Assembly: GCA_963575645.1 (NCBI GenBank)
Contig: OY754465.1
Span: forward strand, 28,965,501 to 29,029,500
Origin: Xanthostigma xanthostigma
Lineage: Eukaryota > Arthropoda > Insecta > Raphidioptera > Raphidiidae
Length of the DNA: 64,000 nucleotides
Direction: 5' to 3'
Positions 10,237 through 19,506 of the stretch are shown here, one piece after another. Below the pieces are notes generated by a model. It was not told the origin of the DNA, made no database searches, and was given only the letters and a program-made list of their open reading frames with translations. Made by a program: the position numbers and the translations under genes. Numbering within the stretch: position 1 is the first letter of the stretch; each line of letters starts with the position of its first letter.

Positions 10237-10475
10237 ACGTAGTGTTTAACTATAACAATTATTTAATTGTTTTGGTTGAATACGCAAAGGTTTGCATTTC
10301 TAATTGATATAAATATATGGATATTTTATGTTAAGAGGTTATGTAGTGAACAGGCTGTTACTATGTCAGTTTACGCTGACTTATGTCGGTGTTAGTATTT
10401 ACAAATAAATATTATTAAAGTAAATTAAAAGGTGTTACTAATTTAAAAGGAACCTGTTTAACCATCAACAATACA
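10237..10475 (+). repeat. 3' LTR (5'-truncated) of the mdg1-like element
   Basis: Matches 7731-7969 base for base as far as I can read, and lacks the first 58 bp of the LTR. It ends CAACAATACA followed by the duplication GATT (10476-10479). Confidence 0.85.
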
Positions 10476-11373
10476 GATTTTTTTTTATTTTACATAATCT
10501 TCATTTTACATATCCTTCTACCATATGTCCATTTTTTTTGACGCGCGCGCCCCACGCGCATGCGCACAGCTGTCTGTATCTCAGGAGACAATTAAAAAAA
10601 GGCGGGTTCGATCAGCGCTTTCGAGAACATCCTAGAACAAAAAAAAATTATTCTTAAAGTAGAAGAGTCGAACTTCGCATTGACGGATGGAAATTAAAAA
10701 AAATCGATTTTAGAGAAATGGCGCTTCTACGAAAAAAAAAACTCGGAAACGCTAGAAAATTTGAAGAAAAAACGGTTACTGAATCGCGAAATTTTTTTTA
10801 TCAGAATGCGAAGTTGGACTCTTCTACTTAAAGAATACATTTTTTTTGTTGTTCTAGGATGTTCTGGAAAGCGCTGATCGGGCCCGCCGTTTTTTTCATT
10901 GTTTCCTGAGATACAGACAGCTGTGCGCATGCGCGTGGAGCGCGCGCGTCAAAAAAAATGGGCATATGGTAGAACGATATGTTAATAAAATTAAAAAAAA
11001 AAAATTCTCTATCTGCCTTCCTCTTTCTTTGACACTCGTTCAAAAATGTATGATTTTTTCCGAAAATTCGAGCGAGTACCCCCTTAAATGATTGTTTTTG
11101 CTTTTCACTTAATTTCCTATCTTAATTATTCAAATGACTTTAAAAGTTAAATGTGTCAGTACGCTCGCAAAGATAATCTTTTTAGTATAAGTCGATCATT
11201 TTCGTAAAATGAAACCCGTCAAAAACATAAATGTGAAAACGGGAGCTAAGTTTAATAATCAATAAATAAGGAATTGAGATCTAACCAGTGGGAGTATATG
11301 CCCAAGTAATTCAAGAATTACAAGGCGCGAAATTTTACGTCATATACCCCGGTGTTTTGTTTGAAAATCGGTG

Positions 11374-11511
11374 TATATGTCGCCGGGATATTGTCAAATC
11401 CGTGATTTTGTAATTTCACTAGTGAAATTACAATATCACGATTCGTGATATTATAATTTCACTAAGTGAAATTATAATATCACGGGTTTGACAATATCCC
11501 GGCGACATATA
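11374..11511. repeat. 138-bp near-perfect palindrome (MITE-like)
   Basis: Starts TATATGTCGCCGGGATATTG and ends with the complement. Inside, TAATTTCACTAGTGAAATTA and a second similar palindrome give a multi-hairpin fold. No coding content. The flanks give no clear target duplication. The 250 bp to the left of it hold nothing recognisable except two TATATGCC/CATATACC motifs. Confidence 0.8.
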
Positions 11512-11764
11512 TATTTAACGACACTTGGAGCTTAATATAGTATAACTTAATTTACTTATTCTAAGAAAAAAATAACAGTTGAAAATAATGAAACACAGAA
11601 AGGAAAATATAATTTTAATAATTTCACGGTTCTCTATGTAATATGTTATTGTGTCATGCAAAAATTAAACAAAGAGCTACCTAACTAACATCTTCAGGAA
11701 CAAAAGAACAACAGATTTTTTTTCGAAATATTTCTGAAATTATGAGTTTAGAAAAAAAAATTTA

Positions 11765-13600
11765 AAACTTTCTTGTAAAAACAGATAGAAAAATAAAGCG
11801 TTATGAAAAGTACTCAATTATTATATAAAAACAACTTTATAGCATATATGCGCTGACTTTAGCTCAAAAAATTTTTTACAAAACTTTCTTTAAAATAGAA
11901 TAATAAAACATTATAAAAAGTACACCATTATTATATAAAAAACAACGAAGGCATGTATCTCTTTTGCGCATGCGCCTATTTTTCCCAAAAATTGTACAAA
12001 ACTCTTGTAAAAATAGATCGAATAATAAACTGTTATGAAAAGTATACCATTGTTATATACAAACAACTTTATAACTTATACTTTTTCTGCGCATGCACCG
12101 ACTTTCCCTAAAAAAACATTTTACAAAACTTTCTTATAAAGTAAATAAAAAAAACATTATAAAAAGTACACCATCATTATATAAAAAACAACTTATGGCA
12201 TGTATCTCTTTTGCGCATGCGCCGATTTTTCCCAAAAATTATACAAAACTCTTGTAAAAATAGATCGAATAATAAACTGTTATGAAAAGTATACCATTGT
12301 TATATACAAACAACTTTATAACTTATACCTCTTCTGCGCATGCGCCGACTTTCCCTAAAAAAACATTTTACAAAACTTTCTTATAAGTAAAATAATAAAA
12401 TATTATAAAAAGTACACCATCATTATATAAAAAACAACTTATGGCATGTATCTCTTTTGCGCATGCGCCGATTTTTCCCAAAAATTATACAAAATTCTTG
12501 TAAAAATAGATCGAAGAAAAAACCGTTATGAAAAGTATACCATTCTTATATACAAACAACTTTATAACTTAAACCTCTTCTGCGCGTGCGCCGACTTTCC
12601 CTCAAAAAAAACATTTTACAAATCTTTCTTGTAAAGTAGAATAATAAAACATTATAAAAAATACACCATTATTATATAAAAAACAACTATGGCATGTATC
12701 TCTTTTGCGCATGCGCCGATTTTTCCCAAAAATTATACAAAACTCTTGTAAAAATAGATCGAATAATAAACTGTTATGAAAAGTATACCATTGTTATATA
12801 CAAACAACTTTATAACTCATACTTCTTCTGCGTATGCGCCGACTTTCCCTCAAAAAAACATTTTACAAAACTTTCTTATAAAGTAAAATAATAAAACATT
12901 ATAAAAAGTACACCATTATTATATAAAAAACAACTATGGCATGTATCTCTTTTGCGCATGCGCCGATTTTTCCCAAAAATTGTACAAAACTCTTGTAAAA
13001 ATAGATCGAATAATAAACTGTTATGAAAAGTATACCATTGTTATAATTTATACAAACAACTTTATAACTTATACCTCTTCTGCGCATGCGCCGACTTTTC
13101 CTCAAAAAAACATTTTACAAAACTTTCTTATAAAGTAGAATAATAAAACATTATAAAAAGTACACCATTATTATATAAAGAAACAACTATGGCATGTATC
13201 TCTTTTGCGCATGCGCCGATTTTTCCCAAAAATTATACAAAAGTCTTGTAAAAATAAATCGAATAATAAACAGTTATGAAAACTATACCATTGTTATATA
13301 CAAACAACTTTATAACTTATACCTCTTCTGCGCATGCGCCGACTTTCCCTCAAAAAACATTTTACAAAACTTTCTTGTAAAGTAGAATAATAAAACACTA
13401 TAAAAAGTACACTATTATTATATAAAAACAACTATGGCATGTATCTCTTTTGCGCATGCGCCGATTTTCCCCAAAAAATTTACAAAAATTTCTAGTAAAA
13501 ATAGATAGAGTAAAAACCGTTTTAAAAACTATATTATTATTATATAAAACAACATTATATGAGATATATTCTTTTACGCATGCGCCGATGTTCCCTAAAA
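11765..13600 (+). repeat. 247-bp tandem array with GCGCATGCGC motifs
   Basis: GGCATGTATCTCTTTTGCGC recurs with starts near 11950, 12197, 12443, 12691, 12938, 13191 and 13436, a period of 245-253 bp. Each unit is a dimer of related ~124-bp halves, one with CTTTTGCGCATGCGCCGATT and one with CTTCTGCGCATGCGCCGACT. At least ten halves keep an intact TGCGCATGCGCC; four more carry one-base variants (near 12090, 12582, 12831, 13574). The short frames reading YLFCACADFSQK on either strand are translations of the repeat. Confidence 0.95.
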
Positions 13601-14166
13601 ACAATAGGCCACTTCATATTTGCATATCAAACATCCTCCCAAAATTTGGTTTAAATCCGATCATCCGTGGTGTCGGAATGATAAGAAATGTCAAAAGTGA
13701 CGTTTGCAACTGTCAAAGTATTATGTTCTAATAATAATTAGTTATTCCAATAGTTAACTTAGAAGGCGTTGCATTTCACAAAATACTAATGTCACAAAAT
13801 TGAATTAAACATTAGAAATGCAGCCGTTTTCATGTTAAGACAAGACATACGTTATTTTCTAATTTCCATGTACGGCAAACAAAGACGACCGACCGCGTCG
13901 CGCCATGCATTAGACAACATTGCATTTATACAGCTATTTTTCTATATAAATTTGTATAAAAAAACTGTTTAGGCAAATTCTGTTACTCGAAATCTATGTA
14001 AAATGTTCTCCTCTTTCGTTTAAGACTGGTTTCAAACCGATCTGATTTAAATTGAGCGAGAAATTAGCAAAAAACTTTTTTTGACGTGATAACGTCTTAT
14101 AAATTGATGAATCACCAATCTTATAAATTGATAAAACACCGGCTGCATGTTCGAAAAAGTGTAACG

Positions 14167-14202
14167 TAACGTTCCTAACGTTCCTAACGTTCCTAACGTT
14201 CC
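14167..14202 (+). repeat. 9-bp minisatellite, four units
   Basis: Four units of AACGTTCCT/C in tandem at the centre of the palindrome. A reverse-strand reading gives a repeated Arg-Asn-Val, which is not a real protein. Confidence 0.85.
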
Positions 14203-14597
14203 GCCTGACCCTGTGCGTGCTTTTTGCTAATTTCTCGCTCAATTTAAATCAGATCGGTTTGAAACTAGTCTTAAACGAAAGAGGAGAACATTTTACATAG
14301 ATTTCGTATAACAGAATTTGCCTAAACAGTTTTTTTATACAAATTTATATAGAAAAATATTTTATACAAATTTATATAGAAAAATAGCTGTATAAATGCA
14401 ATGTTGTGTAATGCATGGTGCGACGCGGTCGGTTGTCTTTGTTTGCCGTACATGGAAATTAGAAGCAAACGTATGTCTTGTCTTAACATGAAAACAGCTG
14501 CATTTCTAATGTTTAATTCAATTTTTTGACATTAGTATATTGTGAAATGCAAAGCCTTCTAAGTTAAGTATTGGAATAACTAATTATTATTAGAACA

Positions 14598-15109
14598 CTA
14601 GCGGACCCGGCGAACTTCGTACCGCCTAACAGTATAATATATATATATATATATAATTGGAACATCTATCTATCTATTTTATTAATTGCTAGCTATTTTA
14701 AAATATACATGGGCGTATATGTGTGTATGTCGAGCACTCCGGCTGCGCCGTCGTGCCCGGTGCATAAAATTGTCAGAAAAACTGATCCTAATGACTCGCA
14801 CAATGGTTTATTATAAATCAATGTTTTTTTAATTTTTGACAGAATTTTTTCAAATCATACATAAGGCTGTTTATATTTTAAAACTATGGATACGAATTTA
14901 AAAAAAAATTCGTGTCTTTAATAATTATAATTAAAGGAAGAAAAAAAATTTAGGGGTGGACTACCCCTAACATTTAGGGGGATGAAAAATAGATGTTGGC
15001 CGATTCTCATAGATACCGGATAAGCACAAAAAATTTCATCAAAATCGGTCAAGCCGTTTCGGAGGAGTATGGCAACGAAAACTGTGACACGAGAATTTTA
15101 TATATTAGA
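14598..15109 (-). mobile_element. Non-autonomous Helitron, 512 bp
   Basis: Read on the minus strand it begins TCTAATATATAAAATTCTCG and ends CCGGGTCCGCTAG, matching the Helitron rule of 5' TC and 3' CTRR. The uninterrupted left arm of the palindrome shows the empty site, proving insertion between A (15110) and T (14597) on that strand without a target duplication. A short hairpin, GGCG...CGCC, precedes the terminal CTAG by about 7 bases. There is no Rep/helicase coding sequence. Its 5' tip contains the TCTCGTGTCACAG segment common in insect elements. Confidence 0.85.
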
Positions 15110-15204
15110 TAATACTTTGTAAGTTGCAAACGTCACTTTTGACATTTCCTATCATTCCGACACCAAGGATAAGCGGATTGAAACCAAATTTTGGGAGGTT
15201 TAGG

Positions 15205-15690
15205 TTATGTATTACGGAATACGTTATCACGTAAAACTATCGTCCGTAAACCGACTTTACAGACAACCAATTTTTTTTCTTAATTTTCTCCCCTCTGGGA
15301 CCAAAATTCAAAAATCGGGCGACGTTAGGATTTAAGTTACCCGGAGACGAATCGAACAAAAAAAAGTTTTTTAAAATCGGTTAAGGCGTTTGGGCTGTAC
15401 GCTGGATACAAAAAGCGTGACTCACAGATTCACAGACAAAGCGAGTACATATAGGCGCTTTAGCTTACGCTATTCGCGCCTAAAAAGGTGTCAAATTTTC
15501 ACCAAACAAGTGTTCGTTTATTATGATTTATACCTAAACTTCATGTTTATTTGTGTGAAAACTTGCCAATTGAAAACTTAGCACCTTTTTAGAACTCTTT
15601 TACATTAAATTTTTACGCCTATGTTTTTGATGGGATTTCATTACTTTCTGTAAACAAATTATTATTATTTATCATTCAAAAATGATTTTT
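15205..15690. other. Unclassified dispersed-repeat-like segment
   Basis: No gene is visible. The segment includes ATACGTTATCACGTAAAACT near 15222, AAAATCGGTTAAGGCGTTTG near 15379 and ACAAAGCGAGTACATATAGG near 15435. From memory these resemble the 3' part of a dispersed repeat found in many insects. A short inverted repeat (GGCGC...GCGCC, about 15455-15480) follows, then unique AT-rich DNA to the 163-bp array. A 63-codon frame at 15390-15581 has no protein character. Confidence 0.4.
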
Positions 15691-17800
15691 GAGAATATGT
15701 CCATTTTCTCTAGAAAGAGTTGAATTTACCGAACAAATTATGAAGGCAGGAATCTTTCCATAGTAGGCACTAATCAGCCGCATCATAATACTTCAGCAGT
15801 TCCAAACAGTTTTTCGAGCCGCACTTCTAGAATACGTAAAAACACAGATATATTAGAATATGTCGATTTTCTCTAGAAAGGGTTAAATTTTCCGAACAAA
15901 TTATGAAGGCAGGAATCTTTCCATAGTAGGCACTAATAAGCCGCATCATAATACTTCAGCAGTTCCAAACAGTTTTTCGAGCCACACGTCGAGAATTCGT
16001 AAAAACACAGATATATTAGAATATATCAATTTTCTCTAGAAAGGGTTAAATTTTCCTAACATATTATGAAGGCAGGAATCTTTCCATAGTAGGCACTAAT
16101 CAGCCGCATCATAATACTTCAGCAGTTCCAAACAGTTTTTCGAGCCGCACGTCTAGATTACGTAAAAACACAGATATATTAGATTATGTCGATTTTCTCT
16201 AGAAAGGGTTAAATTTTTCGAACATATTATGAAGGCAGGAATCTTTCCATAGTAGGCACTAATCATCCGCATCATAATACTTCAGCAGTTCCAAACAGTT
16301 TTTCGAGCCGCACGTCCAGAATACGTAAAAACACAGATATATTAGAATATGTCGATTTTCTCTAGAAAGGGTAAATTTTCCGAACATATTATGAAGGCGG
16401 GAATCTTTCCATTGTAGGCACTAATCAGCCGCATCATAATACTTTATCAGTTTCAAACAGTTTTTCGAGCCGCACGTCTAGAATACGTAAAAACACAGAT
16501 ATATTAGAATATGTCGATTTTCTTTAGAAAGGGTTAAATTTTCCGAACATATTATGAAGGCAGGAATCTTTCCATAGTAGGCACTAATCAGCCGCATCAT
16601 AATACTTCAGCAGTTCCAAACAGTTTTTCGAGCCGCACGTCCAGAATACGTAAAAACACAGATATATTAGAATATGTCGATTTTCTCTAGAAAGGGTTAA
16701 ATTTTTCGAACATATTATGAAGGCAGGAATCTTTCCATAGTAGGCACTAATCGACTGCATCGTAATACTTCAGCAGTTCCAAACAGTTTTTCGAGCCGCA
16801 CGTCCAGAATATGTAAAAACACAGATATATTAGAATATGTCGATTTTCTCTAGAAAGCGTTAAATTTTTCGAACAAATGTGAAGGCAGAAATCTTTCCAT
16901 AGTAGGCACTAATCATCCACATCATAATACTTCAGCAGTTCCAAACAGTTTTTCGAGCCGCACGTCCAGAATACGTAAAAACACAGATATATTAGAATAT
17001 GTCGATTTTCTCTAGAAAGGGTTAAATTTTCCGAACATGTTATGAAGGCAGGAATCTTTCTATAGTAGGTACTAATCATCCGCATCATAATACTTCAGCA
17101 GTTTCAAACAGTTTTTCGAGCCGCACGTCCAGAATACGTAAAAACACAGATATATTAGAATATGTCAATTTTCTCTAAAAAGGGTTAAATTTTCCGAACA
17201 TATTATGAAGGCAGGAATCTTTCCATAGTAGGCACTAATCATCCGCATCATAATACTTCAACAGTTCCAAACAGTTTTTCGAGCAGCACGTCCAGAATAA
17301 GTAAAAACACAGATATATTAGAATATGTCAATTTTCTCTAGAAAGGGTTAAATTTTCCGAACATATTATGAAGGCAGGAATCTTTCCATAGTAGGCACTA
17401 ATCAGCTGCATCATAATACTTTAGCAGTTCCAAACAGTTTTTCGAGCCGCACGTCTAGAATACGTAAAAACACAGATATATTAGAATATGTCGATTTTCT
17501 CTAGAAAGGGTTAAATTTTTCGAATATATTATGAAAGCAGGAATCTTTTTATAGTAGGCACTAATCATCCGCATCATAATACTTCAGCAGTTCCAAACAG
17601 TTTTTGGAGTTGCACGTCCAGAGTACGTAAAAACACAGATATATTAGAATATGTCAATTTTCTCTAGAAAGGGTTAAATTTTCCGAACATATTATGAAGG
17701 CAGGAATCTTTCCATAGTAGGCACTAATCATTCGCATCATAATACTTCAGCAGTTCCAAACAGTTTTTCGAGCCGCATGTCCAGAATACGTAAAAACACA
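15691..17800 (-). repeat. 163-bp tandem array, right foldback arm (inverted)
   Basis: About 13 copies in reverse orientation of the unit at 2791-4800. Each contains AGTAGGCACTAATCAGCCGC, CAGTTCCAAACAGTTTTTCG and ACGTAAAAACACAGATATAT. Copies are fairly uniform (AATCAGCC versus AATCATCC variants), more so than the inner half of the left array. Confidence 0.95.
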
Positions 17801-18169
17801 GATTTCAATGTGTATGAGGAAAACGAGCATTAGCGTTATTATTTACAGCCGAAATGGAAGAGCGCCAAAATGAGCAGAGCACTTACAGAAATATTGATAA
17901 AGCATAGACCTTTCAAATAAAAAAAAACTCATTCAAATCGGGCGATACGTTTAAAAGTTATTGCAATTCTAAACTGGTCATCATTTAAGGTGTTGCGTTT
18001 TTTTTGCCGGTCAGTGTAGAATTGCATTTTCTTTTTTCGTATTTTTCTCGGAAACTCGTAAAGCAGGAACGAAAATTTTTTAAGCAGGAAAAGGCACAAA
18101 CGAAGCTCAATCCATCCGACCTATTTTGGTTCGTGCGGCTAACAAAGTTGCGGCTGGTTTCACGGAGCC
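17801..18169 (-). repeat. Outer end of the right foldback arm
   Basis: The inverse of about 2410-2790 on the left, joined to the outer 80 bp of the left end. It contains TCATTTAAGGTGTTGCGTTT and one 147-bp-type unit, and ends CACGGAGCC against the duplication GGAAATGTG. The two open frames here (one per strand) are mirror images of frames in the left arm. Confidence 0.85.
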
Positions 18170-18828
18170 GGAAATGTGAAGTTTGCATTATCTTATTAGA
18201 GAATGATCCAAACCTAAATGTGATAGTGTTAAGTGTAAGTAGACTTATCTTTGTGAAATGAAGCAATTTTGCCTATAAGGACTCATTTGCACCTAATTGT
18301 CGTGAAGCCTGTAAAAACTGCTTGTCTGCGTGAAAAAATTAGTAAATTTGAAGTTTGAATTATCTAATGAGAAAAATAATAGTTAATATGCAGTTTGCAT
18401 TTTCTTATGAGAGAATGATCCAAACCTGAATGTTATAGTGTAAGTAGACTAACCTTTGTGAAATAAAGCAATTTTGCCTATAAGGACTCATTTGCACCTA
18501 ATTGTCGTGAAGCATGTAAAAGCTGCTTGTCTGCGTGAAAACAATAGGAATCGTGCAGTTTGCATTATCTTATGAGAGAATGATCCAAACCTGAATGTTA
18601 TAGTGTAAGTAGACTTACCTTTGTAAAATAAAGCAATTTTGCCTATATGGACTCATTAGCACCTAATTGTCGTGAAGCATGTAAAAACTACTTTTCTGCG
18701 GGGATAAATATAATGGTTAATATGCAGTTTGCATTTTTTTTATCAAAGAATGATCCAAACCTGAATGTTATGGTGTAAGTAGACTTACGTTTGTAAAATA
18801 AAGCAATTTTGCATATAAGGACTCATTT
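18170..18828 (+). repeat. 165-bp satellite, about four monomers
   Basis: Monomers carry AAGCAATTTTGCCTATA and GTCGTGAAGCATGTAAAA landmarks. The first monomer begins with the right copy of the foldback target duplication. The array is cut by a LINE at the ACTCATTT landmark. Confidence 0.9.
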
Positions 18829-19263
18829 AGAATAAACTATGGTTTAGAATGTTGGGGTGGTGCATACTTTAATACATTGAAATCTATTAGTACTATGCAA
18901 AAAAAAATTATACGCACTATTCTTTTTAAAAAATCATACGAGCATAGCTTCCCACTCTTTCAAAAGCTAAATATTATGCCTATAAGAAATTTATATGTTA
19001 ATAAAATCTTAAAATTTTATTATGATAATATCAAAAATGTTAATCCACGAATCAATTATTGTTTTAGAAATTTAAATGTATTCATACCTAGGGCTTATAA
19101 AACTATATTCAAGAGATACTTTTTGTATACAGCCCCAAATATATTTAATAAATTACCTATTAGTATTAAATCTGCTGAAAATAAAAATCAATTTATTAAA
19201 AGACTAAAATTATGGTTACTATCACACAATGATTCTGAAATATTGTTTTCCACAGTTCAGTAA
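18829..19263 (+). pseudogene. C-terminal fragment of LINE reverse-transcriptase ORF
   Basis: The frame is open from 18829 to the TAA at 19261-19263, about 144 codons; the ATG at 18877 is internal. The first residues, YGLECWGGAY followed by LKSISTMQKKIIRTI, match the pattern YG...WG......LQKKAIR downstream of the polymerase domain in Jockey/CR1-type LINE proteins. Later segments (LYVNKILKFYYDN, NIFNKLPISIKS, FIKRLKLWLLS) fit the same C-terminal region. The polymerase motifs and any endonuclease were lost by 5' truncation. No internal stop is present, which suggests a recent insertion. It is non-functional as it stands. Confidence 0.7.
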
Positions 19264-19506
19264 CAAATAAATATGAAAAGCCTGAAAATATTCAAAACAA
19301 CAAATGTAAATATTATTGTAAAATTATAATTATTATTATAAACCAATGTATCATTTATATACCTATTTATGTAAGCTATATATATTTTTTTATTTTATTT
19401 TTTGCGTAATGATAACCGTTCTATTCTATTTTTGATCTCGCTACTGCCACAGGATTACCTTTTGTAGCGAAAACATTTATGTATTATATATGAATTATTA
19501 ATAATA
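18829..19506 (+). mobile_element. 5'-truncated non-LTR retrotransposon (LINE)
   Basis: About 680 bp inserted in a satellite monomer: the left side stops after ACTCATTT and the right side resumes at AATTGTCGTGAAGC, losing a few target bases. It holds the end of a reverse-transcriptase ORF, a ~240-bp 3' untranslated region and an AT-rich tail (ATTATTAATAATAA) instead of poly(A). 5' truncation is the normal result of target-primed reverse transcription. The clade is uncertain. Confidence 0.75.

Larger units (their letters stand above)
7673..10475 (+). mobile_element. mdg1-like Ty3/gypsy retrotransposon, internally deleted
   Basis: A 297-bp 5' LTR (7673-7969, TGTACT...ATACA) and a partial 3' LTR (10237-10475) are bordered by the 4-bp duplication GATT (7669-7672 and 10476-10479). 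A primer-binding site follows the 5' LTR directly. Only a short leader ORF and the N-terminal part of gag remain. After the 1.3-kb TIR insertion, gag resumes briefly at 10193-10236 and then joins the 3' LTR 58 bp inside its start. The rest of gag, all of pol and the LTR edge were therefore lost in one deletion. The shared 239 bp of LTR look identical by eye. Confidence 0.85.
7588..11083. mobile_element. TTAA-flanked foldback element, split by an LTR element
   Basis: The ends are inverted: GGGGGTACTCGCTCGAATTT at 7588 and its complement ending at 11083, both bordered by TTAA (7584-7587 and 11084-11087). Without the LTR retrotransposon it is about 690 bp and nearly all palindrome: about 10480-10735 is the inverse of about 10740-10990, with CATATG(T/C)CCATTTTTTTTGACG landmarks on each side. 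TTAA duplication is typical of piggyBac and some other superfamilies. There is no transposase, so this is a MITE-like non-autonomous element. Short open frames near 10727-11043 are arm translations. Confidence 0.8.
13645..15204. repeat. 1.56-kb palindromic element, one arm split by a Helitron
   Basis: The left arm (about 13645-14085) is the inverse of the right arm (about 14205-14597 plus 15110-15204). ATCCTCCCAAAATTTGG at the left edge matches CCAAATTTTGGGAGG at the right, and CGGCAAACAAAGACGACCG near 13872 has its inverse near 14435. The centre (about 14086-14204) is unpaired and includes a 9-bp minisatellite. No transposase. The right arm also has a short internal duplication of TTTATACAAATTTATATAG near 14335-14385. 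Confidence 0.85.
1987..18169. mobile_element. Giant foldback-type transposon, 16.2 kb, 9-bp TSD
   Basis: The outer ends are inverted copies starting GGCTCCGTGAAACCAGCCGC. They are flanked by the same nine bases, GGAAATGTG, at 1978-1986 and 18170-18178. The satellite monomer reads through cleanly if the element and one duplication copy are removed. Each arm holds an end unit related to a 147-bp repeat, about 220 bp of unique sequence (2576-2790; inverse at about 17801-18000) and 12-13 copies of a 163-bp repeat. Long inverted repeats made of tandem units plus a 9-bp duplication are features of Drosophila foldback (FB) and Mutator-like elements. No matching transposase is present, so that placement is inference. 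The interior is filled with other mobile elements listed separately. The alternative, that two separate elements bound the segment, is disfavoured by the shared 9-mer. Confidence 0.75.

Noticed and set aside
12446-13731. Frames reading MYLFCACADFSQK on either strand
   Set aside because: Recurrent translations of the 247-bp repeat. The Cys pairs come from TGCGCATGCGCC, not from a zinc finger.
13994-14242. 82-codon frame with Arg-Asn-Val repeats
   Set aside because: It is created by a 9-bp minisatellite at the palindrome centre, with arm sequence on both sides.
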